Source: DASYYE01 sp035946955
GTDB taxonomy: Bacteria; Actinomycetota; Actinomycetes; Streptosporangiales; Streptosporangiaceae
Length of the DNA stretch: 13,622 nucleotides
Direction: 5' to 3'
Assembly (NCBI GenBank): GCA_035946955.1
Contig: DASYYE010000242.1
Coordinates: 1 to 13,622 of the forward strand
Shown here piece after piece: positions 1 through 10,640 of the stretch. The stretch's first letter is position 1. The number at the start of each line of letters is the position of its first letter. Made by a program: the position numbers and the translations under genes. The notes beneath the pieces are model-generated. The model was given only the letters and a program-made list of their open reading frames with translations, had not been told where the DNA came from and did no database searches.

Positions 1-6
1 ACATAA

Positions 7-44
7 CGCATGAGCCCCCAGGGTCACCCCTGGGGGCTCATGCG
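7..44 (-). terminator. Transcription terminator of clpC
   Basis: A perfect 17-bp inverted repeat (arms 7-23 and 28-44) encloses a 4-nt loop. It begins 12 nt beyond the clpC stop codon, reading on the minus strand. The stem is rich in G-C pairs. After it the minus strand reads TTATGT, so the U tract is only partial, which is common in actinomycetes. The symmetry would also let it stop transcription arriving from the other side. Confidence 0.85.
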
Positions 45-55
45 TCGGGTCGTGG

Positions 56-2572
<2,517 letters not shown>

Positions 2573-2657
2573 CTCGTCGCTCCCTCACCGGGCGGCCGGG
2601 AGGCAACTGAAGTCTTGCTTGTCCCTTCCGCATGGTCACCCGCGCGCCGGGCGACGT

Positions 2658-2699
2658 TGCGCATGCGATATTTCGCACATATAAAACGTTCCCCGTCAA
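2658..2699 (-). promoter_or_regulatory. clpC promoter region with overlapping palindromes
   Basis: This is an AT-rich island in a GC-rich background, 85-125 bp upstream of clpC. On the minus strand it has a TTGACG (-35-like) at 2694-2699, then a T/A-rich stretch including TATATG. It is followed by the perfect inverted repeat TGCGA-N4-TCGCA (2664-2677 on the plus strand), which abuts TGCGCA (2658-2663). No -10 hexamer lies at a standard 17-nt spacing from TTGACG, so the exact promoter is uncertain. The palindrome would sit near or just after the transcription start, a usual repressor position. It does not fit the CGC-N5-GCG pattern associated with ClgR. Confidence 0.45.
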
Positions 2700-2720
2700 C
2701 TGGGCGTTCACCCATCCAAC

Positions 2721-3617
2721 CTAAGGGAGGGGGCAGTGTTCCCAGCTACGCCGGGAGCGAACGCGTGGGGTGACCGCTGGCGTCCTCCGGCCAAGCCCTG
2801 CGGCAAGATCGTCCCGAGCCGGCAGACGCCCGCGGCGGCATCTGCGGACAGTGCGGGGGTCTCCGCGACCAGCTACCGGGAAGGGAGGCCGAGCGCTTCG
2901 GGATGGGCCCGGCGGTAGTGCTCGGTCAGGACTTCGCTGACCTTCCCGGGCCGGTACGCGACGGTGCGGTGCGTCAGCGTGGAACGGCAGTGGCAGATCC
3001 CCGTAGCTGCCGATGGGCCACCCGGCCAGATCGCCTTGCCAGCCGGGGTTCAGGTGGATCGCGCGGCCGGAGGCGGATAAGTGTCTCCCCATGACTGCGG
3101 CCTGGCCCGGTCGTAGCGGGCGAAGGTGTCGTCATCGGCTGAACCGCCAGCGTGTCGCGCCGTTCGGCTCGGTGGCGCTCTCACACCGATAACGGCGTGG
3201 AAGGTGAACCGGTAAACGTGCCAGGCGGCGGGGCAGCGCTCGCCGCGCTGGAGGGCGCGGTGAACCCGTCCCCCGCCGCCTCAGCCGGGCAGCCGGTGCT
3301 GCGGTAAATGCTGGCCACCTGCTGCAAGATCGCTGGCTCGGTGACTCGCGCCGCCTCGCCGTCGGGGGTCAGGTCAAGCCGGGAAGCTTGACTGAGATCG
3401 TGCAGGCTGGATTCGATGCCAGGTTGCGCGCCCTACAAGTACCGGGCCCGCGGGTGAAACAGGGGTCGCCGTCGTGTCACACCGCGCCGATCCCGCGGCG
3501 TGCGGGCGCCCGCCGGGCCGGACCGTGCCAAGGAAGAGGCCGCGAGCGTGGCGCTGAGTCGGCCGGTGATGACCGGATTGCCCTGGTGCCGGACGCGGTG
3601 GAAAGATCGAAGATGCG
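2721..3617. other. Gene-poor intergenic region with possible coding remnants
   Basis: No frame here has a start, ribosome site and family signature together. The most protein-like reading is on the minus strand. One open frame of 77 codons (3050-3283) contains ERCPAAWHVYRFTFHAVIGV and has no ATG, GTG or TTG start near its beginning. After its stop the same frame reopens and contains TLTHRTVAYRPGKVSEVLTE, ending near 2880. This could be a decayed gene or chance in GC-rich DNA. I recognise no family. The segment 3300-3617 shows nothing beyond the leader of the ACT-domain gene. Confidence 0.3.
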
Positions 3618-3998
3618 ATGTCCACGGACCTGACAGTGATTCTCGAGCACCGGCCGGGCGAGCTGGCCCGGCTAGCAGAGATTACCGGCGAAGCGGGGGT
3701 TACTATCCATGGCCTTGCGGCCTTCACAGGCGAGGGCAGGGGTGTGGTGCACATGCTCCTCGACGACGAGGCCGTGGCCGGATGCCGGGCGGCCCTTGAG
3801 CGCGCTGGAATGGGGATCGCCGACGAGCGGGAGGTCTTCGTGATCGATGTGGAGGACCGGCCTGCAGCCCTGGGCGAGCTGACCCGCCAGCTCGCCGGGG
3901 CTAACGTCAACGTCGACCTCGCCTACACCACGTTCACGGGCGGGAAGATCGTGATTGCCACCGACGACGTGGGAAGCGCTCGCGCCGTGCTCCGGTAG
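3618..3998 (+). CDS. Small tandem ACT-domain protein
   Basis: The 126-residue product consists almost entirely of two ACT folds. The first (about 4-64) begins DLTVILEHRPGELARLAEIT; the second (about 72-126) begins EVFVIDVEDRPAALGELTRQ. Both show the ACT pattern of a first strand, then an [R]PG/A-x-L turn into helix 1. ACT domains bind small ligands, most often amino acids, at domain interfaces and usually regulate metabolic enzymes or act as transcriptional sensors. No catalytic or DNA-binding domain is attached, so this protein probably works as a stand-alone sensor or partner subunit. The ATG at 3618 has only a weak purine-rich upstream region (GGAAAG, about 13 nt away). It appears to be monocistronic. 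The ligand cannot be deduced. Confidence 0.88.
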   Translation: MSTDLTVILEHRPGELARLAEITGEAGVTIHGLAAFTGEGRGVVHMLLDDEAVAGCRAALERAGMGIADEREVFVIDVEDRPAALGELTRQLAGANVNVDLAYTTFTGGKIVIATDDVGSARAVLR

Positions 3999-4768
3999 GC
4001 CGTGCGTCATGCTGCATCAGGGGCTTGGTGCCGGCCGCATGCCGCCAAGAGGATCGGACATGAGTCCATGGCCCGGTTGACCCATCGGGTGTGTGGAATC
4101 AGGGGCAGGACGTCAGCCCCGGCGGCCGGGGGAAACGAGCCCGGCGCTTACCGCCATAAGGCGCCCCGCCGGCTTCGTCTTCACGTCCGCTGTGACACGG
4201 CTTGCCTGTCTGCTAGCTCGCGGAACTCCTCATACGCAGGCACCAGAACGGCAAACACCCGATGCACGCCGACGGCGCACCCCCTTCGGTGGACTGTCGC
4301 GCTGCGGGCTATCAGCGTGGGCGCCGCTTCCGCCACGCCGCCGTGAATGCCTCACCCGGGCCACCCCACCTCGACACTTCGTCGCCGAACACGCACCCGT
4401 CATCGCAGCCCACCCCGAACCGGATGCGCGCTGTTGCGGCTGACCAGCTCCCCGACCAGGACCGGCCCCGCACGTGATGGGGCAGCGGCTCATGGCCAGT
4501 ATTACGGTGACAGCGTTCGTACCCACCGAACTGCGCCCGGATCACCTCGCGTCAGCGGGCACCCTCACCCAGGCTGAGCTGTCGAACCGGCAGCCTCACC
4601 ACACGCCGCCGCGGTTCAAACCCCAAATGGATGCTGCCGTACCAGTGAGGCGTGTCTTGCCTGCCACGCCCCGGTGACGGGGAGATGCCAGCAAAGTCTG
4701 ACGGCTCAACCAGCCAGTCTTCGGCGGTCCGCCCCGCTGATACTCAGCGAGAGAAGGGGGGCGACCGC
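3999..4768. other. Intergenic region upstream of the sigma factor
   Basis: About 770 bp without a supported gene. The most coding-like frame is on the minus strand (4181-4336, 51 codons from a GTG, containing RVFAVLVPAYEEFRELADRQ). It has no ribosome site and no recognised family. A 5-bp CCCCG/CGGGG stem with a GTGA tetraloop lies at 4669-4682. A GATACT at 4739-4744 could be a -10 element for the sigma gene, but no good -35 accompanies it. Nothing else stands out. Confidence 0.35.
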
Positions 4769-4771
4769 GTG
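4754..4771 (+). promoter_or_regulatory. Ribosome-binding site fixing the GTG start of the sigma factor
   Basis: AAGGGGG (4754-4760) lies 8 nt before a GTG at 4769. The frame stays open upstream to an ATG at 4652, but that start lacks a comparable site and would add 39 low-complexity residues. The next in-frame ATG (4790) has no ribosome site. The GTG at 4769 is therefore preferred. Confidence 0.75.
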
Positions 4772-6268
4772 ACATACCCTGCGGAATACATGGCAGACAG
4801 AGTGCAGACCCATATGGGCGGTAGTCGCCGACGAACTACACCTCGGCATGGTCCCCAGCTCGAATCGAATGAAGCACTCGGCGTGTGTGACGGTCCGCCG
4901 GGGGATTCGGTCGACGTACCTAGCCTGGACCAGTCCGACCTGGACGCGGCCGGCCTGGAGGATGTGGCTGGCCCGGCGGACGTGGACATGGTTGAACCGG
5001 ACGAGGCCGACCTGGATGCCGAGGCCGCCGTGGAAGGGGTGGTTCTTGACGGCCTGGGCGACCTCGCGGACGTCGACGGCGTGGAGGTGGACGTCGACCT
5101 CGAGGAGGATAAGGATGGCACCCACGCGGTCGCCGAGGACCTGGGCGCCGCGCTGAGGGCCGGCCTGCTCGCGGCGGCGGGAACCCCCGGCGTGAGCGCG
5201 CCAGGGGAGGAGCCCGCGCCAGCGCCCGAAGGCGGGGCAGCAGCCGCCGAGCAGGCTGGCCTTGCCCGGCCCGGCACCGCCGAGGGCCAGGACGAGGCGT
5301 TCGTCTACGGCGACGATGACGACGACCTGCCCGCGGCGCGGGTCGCCTCGGCCGGGGCGACCGCCGATCCGGTCAAGGACTACCTCAAGCAGATCGGCAA
5401 GGTGCCGCTGCTCAACGCCGAGCAGGAGGTCGAGCTCGCCAAGCGGATCGAGGCCGGCCTGTTCGCCGAGGAGAAACTGGGCCAGAGCACCGGGGGACTG
5501 GCGCCGGGCCAGCGGCTCGATATGGAGTGGATCGCCGAAGATGGCCGCCGGGCCAAGAACCACCTGGTGGAGGCGAACCTGCGGCTGGTGGTCTCGCTGG
5601 CCAAGCGCTACACCGGCCGGGGCATCCTGTTTCTCGATCTCATCCAGGAGGGGAGCCTCGGCCTGATCCGGGCGGTGGAGAAGTTCGACTACGCCAAGGG
5701 CTACAAGTTCTCCACGTACGCCACCTGGTGGATCCGGCAGGCGATCACCCGGGCCATGGCGGATCAGGCGCGGACCATCCGCATCCCGGTCCACATGGTG
5801 GAGATCATCAACAAGCTGGCCCGCGTCCAGCGGCACATGCTCCAGGACCTGGGCCGCGAGCCGACCCCCGAGGAGCTGGCGGCCGAGCTCGACATAACCC
5901 CGGAAAGGGTCATCGAGGTGCAGAAGTACGGGCGGGAGCCGATCTCGCTGCACACCCCGCTCGGCGAGGACGGCGACAGCGAGTTCGGCGACCTGATCGA
6001 GGACTCCGAGGCGATCCAGCCGGGTGAGGCGGTCAGCTTCACCCTGCTGCAGGAGCAGTTGCACTCGGTGCTGGACACCCTGTCCGAACGGGAGGCCGGG
6101 GTGGTCTCGATGCGGTTCGGCCTGACCGACGGCCAGCCCAAGACCCTCGACGAGATCGGCAAGGTCTACGGGGTGACCAGAGAGCGCATCCGGCAGATCG
6201 AGTCCAAGACCATGTCCAAGCTGCGCCACCCGGCACGATCCCAGCCGCTGCGCGACTACCTCGACTGA
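4769..6268 (+). CDS. HrdB-like primary-type sigma-70 factor with acidic N-terminus
   Basis: A 499-residue sigma-70 family protein from the preferred GTG. It directs RNA polymerase to -10/-35 promoters. From about residue 200 the sequence follows actinobacterial HrdB closely: region 1.2 (DPVKDYLKQIGK, about 200), region 2 (HLVEANLRLVVSLAKRYTGR from 265, and TYATWWIRQAITRAMADQAR from about 316), region 3, and the region 4.2 helix-turn-helix (TLDEIGKVYGVTRERIRQIE, about 459-478). The N-terminus differs: residues about 49-116 are an Asp/Glu-rich segment with repeated DLD/DVD steps, and a second run of five Asp lies near 182. The ALIERGKAEGQI-type region 1.1 and the Lys/Ala-rich tract of HrdB are absent. 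It could be the principal sigma factor with a divergent N-terminus or an HrdA/C/D-like paralogue; the window alone cannot decide. It is transcribed alone. Confidence 0.93.
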   Translation: MTYPAEYMADRVQTHMGGSRRRTTPRHGPQLESNEALGVCDGPPGDSVDVPSLDQSDLDAAGLEDVAGPADVDMVEPDEADLDAEAAVEGVVLDGLGDLADVDGVEVDVDLEEDKDGTHAVAEDLGAALRAGLLAAAGTPGVSAPGEEPAPAPEGGAAAAEQAGLARPGTAEGQDEAFVYGDDDDDLPAARVASAGATADPVKDYLKQIGKVPLLNAEQEVELAKRIEAGLFAEEKLGQSTGGLAPGQRLDMEWIAEDGRRAKNHLVEANLRLVVSLAKRYTGRGILFLDLIQEGSLGLIRAVEKFDYAKGYKFSTYATWWIRQAITRAMADQARTIRIPVHMVEIINKLARVQRHMLQDLGREPTPEELAAELDITPERVIEVQKYGREPISLHTPLGEDGDSEFGDLIEDSEAIQPGEAVSFTLLQEQLHSVLDTLSEREAGVVSMRFGLTDGQPKTLDEIGKVYGVTRERIRQIESKTMSKLRHPARSQPLRDYLD

Positions 6269-7029
6269 CCCGACCGACAGCCGGCAGGGGCCCAGGACGT
6301 GACCAGCGATCGCCGCCCGCCCGGCTCGTGGACGCACATAATGCCCAGAACTGGACGGCCAGCATCGTGATCGGCATCGAGCCGAAATCCGGCCAGAACG
6401 GCGGATATCGGTGTCAAGCGTGCGTAGCGCGAACTACAGCGCGTGACGAGGTGATGGTGGCCCATCGCGCCGGATCGCCGAATCGGAATTCCTACGAAAT
6501 TAGTAGGGTTAACTCTTGCCGATCGCTCAGATTGTCTGTTCTGCTGCGGCGTGGGCTGGAGGAACTGGTGGCACGCGAGTTAGGGCTGGGATCTGAGCAG
6601 GATGAGGGATCCGTCGAAGGCGGGCTGGGGGCGCCGTGGCGGCGGTCTCGGGTCCGTCGGCCTGCTCGCGGCTCAGGTCGCGCGTGATGCGCTTGTGTAC
6701 GGCCGCCGCAGCGTAACTCCACTCTGAGCGGGGCAAGCGGGCAGTCGGCTCGGTGGAGCGCCCCGCTCGCCTTCGGGCGGTGGGCTTCCGTGCCCTGCGG
6801 GTTCTTCCGTCGTAGCCGTGAGTTCGCCTCGGACCGGCAGATCATCGCATCACAGGCCGGCAATTGCGGTGGCGCACCCGCCATTGCCTGGCCAGGCACG
6901 TCCGCGCGGCGGCACCATGGACTCGTTGAGACTGTCAGCTTCGCCGCCGCTGTCGGCGGGTTTGTGAGATGGCGGGTGCGGGGCCGGTGGGACCGTTAGC
7001 GTCGGCTTGACTGTCTGGAGGTGGCCGAG
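6269..7029. other. Long intergenic region after the sigma factor
   Basis: About 760 bp with no supported gene. A 17-bp palindrome at 6491-6507 is listed separately. The most protein-like reading is on the minus strand, where an open frame ending at 6527 contains EWSYAAAAVHKRITRDLSRE near its start. It lacks a ribosome site, turns into Pro/Ala-rich sequence, and matches no family I recognise. No clear terminator follows the sigma gene. Confidence 0.3.
6491..6507. promoter_or_regulatory. 17-bp near-perfect palindrome, possible operator
   Basis: CCTACGAAATTAGTAGG: seven of the eight base pairs around a central A match, the exception being the sixth position (G against A). It lies in a locally AT-rich patch (about 6482-6515), unlike its surroundings, as expected of a transcription factor site. 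The nearest downstream gene is the Ig-like/propeller gene about 520 bp away, so its target is unclear. No regulator gene lies nearby. Confidence 0.4.
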
Positions 7030-7032
7030 GTG
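7017..7032 (+). promoter_or_regulatory. Ribosome-binding site deciding the start of the first propeller gene
   Basis: GGAGGTG at 7017-7023 lies 6 nt before a GTG at 7030. An in-frame GTG at 7021 overlaps this site and cannot use it, so 7030 is the better start. The resulting N-terminus still carries a normal secretion signal. Confidence 0.65.
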
Positions 7033-8508
7033 GGGTGGTGTCAGCGGGTTCTCGCCGGGGCCGGCATCGTGGCCGCGATGGGCCCGGTTCTGCCGGTGGC
7101 GGCTGCCGCAGTGCCGCTGCCTGCGTCCCTGGCCACAGCGACGTCGACGACGCTCACTGCATCCTTGCCATCGAGTAGGTACGACTCGCCGGTGAGGTTC
7201 ACGGCCACGGTGAGCGCTGTGGCCGGGACGCCGGCGGGCTCGGTGACCTTCACCGACACCAGCAACGGCAGCATCCTCGACACCGCGAAGCTGGGCAACG
7301 GGACCACGAGCTTTACGACGGCCGCGCTCGCCCCCGGATCCAGGAGCATCGTGGCCCACTACAACGGCAGCGGCACGTTCAGCCCGAGTTCTTCCGCTGC
7401 CGTGGGCATCCCGGTGGCCGCGGCCGGGTCCGACGCCGTGGCGTACCAGGTCGATCCTGCCCACGACGGACAGCAGGCCCGGGGCACGCTGAAACCCGGT
7501 TCGCTTGCCAGGAAGTGGACCGTGACCCTGGGCGTTGCCAGTTCATCGCAGCCCACCGCCGGGAACGTGTCCTATCCAGTCATAGCCCGCGGCCGGGTCT
7601 TTGTCACCGTGGAGAACTCGCAGGCCAGCGGCACCACGCTGGACGCGCTGAACGCGGGCACCGGTGCCATCGACTGGTCGGTGGGGGTGGCCGGTCCTCT
7701 TGGGTTCTCCGCGCTGGCCTACGACGGACAGCGCGTCTTCGCCCTCAACGCCAACGGCCTGCTGACCGCGTTCGTGGCAAGCACCGGTCACCCGCTGTGG
7801 ACAGTCCAGCTGGCCCAGTCCGCGGCCCCGCCCACCGCCTACGACGGCGTTGTGTATGTCTCAGAAAACCAGGCGGTGGTCGCGGTCAGCGAGGCCGACG
7901 GCCGCATCCGGTGGATCGGCGGGGTGCTCGGCGGCCTCGGCAGCTCACCCGCCGTCGACGACACCGGCGTGTACGACTCGTATTCCTGCCAGCAGGACTC
8001 CCGGTTCCGCCTGGACGGGCAGATCGCCTGGGCCTACTCGACCGGTTGCGACGGTGGGGGCGGCAGCACCCCGGTGCTGCACGGAGGTTTCGTTTACGCC
8101 CGGGGATATGGTGACCCGCCGATCATCTTGTCGAAGGCATCCGGGACGCCAGGCGGCACCTTCACCTCGGCCACCGCACCCGCCGTCGACAGCACCAGCA
8201 TGTACACCCTGCAGAACGGGAACCTGGTCGCCGTGGGCCCCTCCGGCAGCCCCAGCCGCTGGGCGTTCGGCAACGGGACACTTGTCACGGCACCGGTCGT
8301 CGATGCCGGGGTCGTATACGCCGGGGGCAGTGACGGGGAAGTCTATGGCGTGTCGGCCAGCTCGGGTTCCCAGGTGTGGGCCGGCACGGCCGGCTCGGCG
8401 ATCCTCGGCCCGCACGAGGATAGCGGCAACGTCGTGATCGGGATGGCGATCGGGGGTGGCCTGCTCGTCGTCCCCGCTTACACTCAGCTGACCGCCTTTG
8501 GCAACTGA
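7030..8508 (+). CDS. Secreted Ig-like / PQQ-type beta-propeller protein, copy 1
   Basis: A 492-residue predicted exported protein. Residues 1-27 look like a signal peptide: a short basic N-terminus, a hydrophobic Ala/Val/Gly core and an AAA cleavage area. Residues about 36-130 form a bacterial Ig-like domain of the Big_3 type (STTLTASL, then PAGSVTFTD, then FTTAALAPGSRSIVAHY). The rest is a PQQ_2-like beta-propeller with repeated strands of the form VYxxxxxxxVxAVSxxxGxxxW, for example VVAVSEADGRIRW and VYGVSASSGSQVW. No PQQ-dehydrogenase catalytic motif, sorting signal or membrane anchor is visible, so it is probably released or bound non-covalently at the surface. The mature protein has exactly two cysteines (codons 7987-7989 and 8047-8049), a likely disulfide. 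A paralogue follows 105 bp downstream. Such propellers usually serve as scaffolds; the binding partner is unknown. Confidence 0.85.
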   Translation: MGWCQRVLAGAGIVAAMGPVLPVAAAAVPLPASLATATSTTLTASLPSSRYDSPVRFTATVSAVAGTPAGSVTFTDTSNGSILDTAKLGNGTTSFTTAALAPGSRSIVAHYNGSGTFSPSSSAAVGIPVAAAGSDAVAYQVDPAHDGQQARGTLKPGSLARKWTVTLGVASSSQPTAGNVSYPVIARGRVFVTVENSQASGTTLDALNAGTGAIDWSVGVAGPLGFSALAYDGQRVFALNANGLLTAFVASTGHPLWTVQLAQSAAPPTAYDGVVYVSENQAVVAVSEADGRIRWIGGVLGGLGSSPAVDDTGVYDSYSCQQDSRFRLDGQIAWAYSTGCDGGGGSTPVLHGGFVYARGYGDPPIILSKASGTPGGTFTSATAPAVDSTSMYTLQNGNLVAVGPSGSPSRWAFGNGTLVTAPVVDAGVVYAGGSDGEVYGVSASSGSQVWAGTAGSAILGPHEDSGNVVIGMAIGGGLLVVPAYTQLTAFGN

Positions 8509-8599
8509 GGCTGGCGCACCAGGGCCCCGTACTGGCTGCCCGCCGGCCATGCCGGTCCATTGATGGCAGAGCGTGGGTTATCGCACTGCCGGCGGCTGC

Positions 8600-8616
8600 G
8601 AGGTGATGAACAGGTG
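8600..8616 (+). promoter_or_regulatory. Ribosome-binding site of the second propeller gene
   Basis: GAGGTGA at 8600-8606 is 7 nt before the GTG at 8614. In-frame ATGs upstream (8560, 8563) lack such a site and would put an Arg/His-rich stretch ahead of the signal peptide, so 8614 is preferred. Confidence 0.65.
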
Positions 8617-10041
8617 CGACCCGCACACCGGGTGCTGACTGGTCTGGGGATGGCCGTGGCCGTCGGCCTTGCCGGGCCAGCGGCAGCCACTGCCACGACA
8701 GCCCCGGCACCTGCGGCGGCCACGGCGACGACGACCACCTTGACGTCGAGCGTGGCCTCCAGCAGCTACGACTCGTGGGTGACCTTCACCGCCCGGGTAA
8801 CCGCCGCGGCCGGGATCCCGGCCGGTTCAGTGACTTTTGCCGATGTCAGCAACGGCAGCGTGCTGGCCACCGAGAAGCTGGCCAACGGCACGGCGTCCTT
8901 CACCACCGCAGCGCTCGCGCCGGGAAGCCGCAGCATCGCGGCGCACTATCTGGGCGGCAGCACGTTTGGCCCCAGCACCTCCGCCGCGTTCGGCATCCCG
9001 GTCGCCGCCGCCGGCTCCGACGCGGTGGCCTACCAGATCGATGCCCGCCATGACGGCGATCAGTCCCGGGGCCGGCTTCAGGCAGGCTCGCTCACCAAGA
9101 AGTGGCGCGCAGACCTGAATGGCCCCGCGTACGACCCACTCATCGCCCGCGGCCGGGTCTTCGTCATGACGAACCCTGGTGGGCTGTACGCGCTCAACGC
9201 GGCCACCGGTCATACCGAATGGCGGGACGCTTACGATACCGGCACCGTGACCTACGACGGCCAGGAAATCTTCGCCCTCACCCAGAGCGGAACCCTGACC
9301 GCCTACACCGCCAGCATTGGCCACAAGCTGTGGACAATCCAGCTGCCCTTGCAGGCGACCTTCACCGCGCCGCCCACGGCCTACGACGGGGTCGTCTACG
9401 TCTCCGGAGCCGGCGTGGGTGGCACCGTCTACGCCGTCAGCGAAGCCGACGGCCGCGTCCGGTGGATGCAACCGGTGCAAAACGGCGACGACAGCTCACC
9501 CGCCGTCGACGACAGCGGCGCCTACGTCTCCTACTCAGAACACCAGGACTACAGGTTCAGCCTCGCCGGGTCACTGGTCTGGAATTACGCGCCCAGCGGC
9601 GAAGGCGGCGGCGGCAGCACCCCGGTCCTGCACGGGGCCTCGGTCTACACCCGGGGTTATCCCACCTTCGATTCCCCGATCATCCTGTCGAAGGCAGCCG
9701 GGAAGCTGACCGGCGCCTTCGCCACCGACGCCGAGCCAGCCTTCGACAACACCAGCATGTACACGCTGCAATACGGGAACCTGGTCGCCGTGGACCCCTC
9801 CGGCAGCCCCAACCGCTGGACCTTCGCCGGCCAGAACCTGACCACCGCGCCCGTCATCAGCAACGGGGTCGTCTACGCCTCGAACACCAGCGGCACCGTC
9901 TACGGTGTTTCAGCAGCCACGGGAACCCAGGTCTGGAGTGGCACCGCCGGCGACGGAGACGCCAACGGCACCGGGATGGCTGTCGGCGGTGGCCTGCTCG
10001 TGGTTCCGGCCGGGTCGACCCTCACCGCCTTCGGCGATTGA
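8614..10041 (+). CDS. Secreted Ig-like / PQQ-type beta-propeller protein, copy 2
   Basis: A 475-residue paralogue of the preceding gene with the same order: signal peptide (about 1-27, hydrophobic core GLGMAVAVGLAG followed by Ala-rich sequence), one Ig-like domain (TTTTLTSSV to GIPVAAAGSDAVAYQ) and a PQQ-type beta-propeller. Segments such as TTAALAPGSRSI, GIPVAAAGSDAVAYQ, GGGGSTPVLHG and NGNLVAV-like strands are shared, which shows a tandem gene duplication. It differs in having no cysteine in the mature chain: both cysteine positions of copy 1 are replaced (SCQQ to SEHQ, TGCD to SGEG). No catalytic residues, anchor or lipobox are visible. The 105-bp gap carries no obvious terminator, so co-transcription with copy 1 is likely. 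Function beyond extracellular binding or scaffolding is unknown. Confidence 0.85.
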   Translation: MRPAHRVLTGLGMAVAVGLAGPAAATATTAPAPAAATATTTTLTSSVASSSYDSWVTFTARVTAAAGIPAGSVTFADVSNGSVLATEKLANGTASFTTAALAPGSRSIAAHYLGGSTFGPSTSAAFGIPVAAAGSDAVAYQIDARHDGDQSRGRLQAGSLTKKWRADLNGPAYDPLIARGRVFVMTNPGGLYALNAATGHTEWRDAYDTGTVTYDGQEIFALTQSGTLTAYTASIGHKLWTIQLPLQATFTAPPTAYDGVVYVSGAGVGGTVYAVSEADGRVRWMQPVQNGDDSSPAVDDSGAYVSYSEHQDYRFSLAGSLVWNYAPSGEGGGGSTPVLHGASVYTRGYPTFDSPIILSKAAGKLTGAFATDAEPAFDNTSMYTLQYGNLVAVDPSGSPNRWTFAGQNLTTAPVISNGVVYASNTSGTVYGVSAATGTQVWSGTAGDGDANGTGMAVGGGLLVVPAGSTLTAFGD

Positions 10042-10640
10042 GCCGGCCCCTGCCCGCCCAGCTCACCAGCCCTGCTGACCCAACGGCCCGACGCGGCACA
10101 CCACCCGGCAACACCACCAGCACCGGCCATGCCCCGATTACGTATCGCCGCAACCGGGCAGTGCAGAGCCACCAACTCTGAGCGCTGCAGGCAACCGCAC
10201 AGACCTGCCGGGACTGCCGCCAGATCGGCGGGTCGGCGTGCATGGGCCAGGAGCTGCACTGGTCACAGACCGTAACACTACCGAGACAGATATGCGGCAA
10301 ATTGCCCGAATCTGAACGCCTGAAAATCACACTGTCAGCGCAGGTGGCCGCGTACAGATCAGTTCGGGACGCAGTTGAGGCAGTCATGCTGACGGCGGAG
10401 TCGCCGCCGATATCGTACGGCCGCAAGCGCCGTGTCCGGCGGTCGCCTGGCGTGCGGGAGTGTTCGGACTGCCTGGCCCTGTGCGGTGAGATTCGGGCTG
10501 CGGAACTTGCCTGACTCGACTGATCTGGCTTTTGGGTGGCTGCTGCTCCGGCGGCTGGACGATCAAGGACTCGGCGTCCGGCGTAGCGAGCCCGTCCTCC
10601 TCGACCTCGAACAGCGGGGTGTACCGGGGGCCGGGAGCTC
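10042..10640. other. Convergent intergenic region with a weak hairpin and a possible remnant
   Basis: About 600 bp between convergent genes. An imperfect stem at 10158-10188 (GCAGTGC/GCGCTGC plus AGAG/CTCT, 7-nt loop) could terminate the propeller transcript, though it lies about 115 nt past the stop. On the minus strand an open frame just beyond the Clp_N gene contains YTPLFEVEEDGLATPDAESL and ends at 10384. It has no ATG or GTG start, so it may be a decayed gene fragment or chance. I recognise no family in it. Confidence 0.3.

Noticed and set aside
2651..2677. ClgR-type operator before clpC
   Set aside because: CGC and GCG triplets occur but never at the N5 spacing expected of ClgR sites.
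3374..3910. Minus-strand open frame opposite the ACT-domain gene
   Set aside because: Ser/Arg/Pro-rich with no domain; the ACT pattern on the plus strand is clear.
4613..4625. GGTTCAAACCCC resembling a tRNA T-loop
   Set aside because: The flanking bases do not form the T-stem, and no acceptor, D or anticodon arms can be drawn around it.
4706..6337. Long minus-strand open frame opposite the sigma factor
   Set aside because: Antisense shadow of a GC-rich conserved gene; no ribosome site and no recognisable domain.
6492..6899. Minus-strand 135-codon open frame
   Set aside because: No ribosome site, low-complexity Ser/Pro/Arg composition and no recognised family.
9102..10181. Long plus-strand open frame inside the second propeller gene
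   Set aside because: Out-of-frame shadow, Arg-rich, while the propeller frame has clear repeats and a signal peptide.
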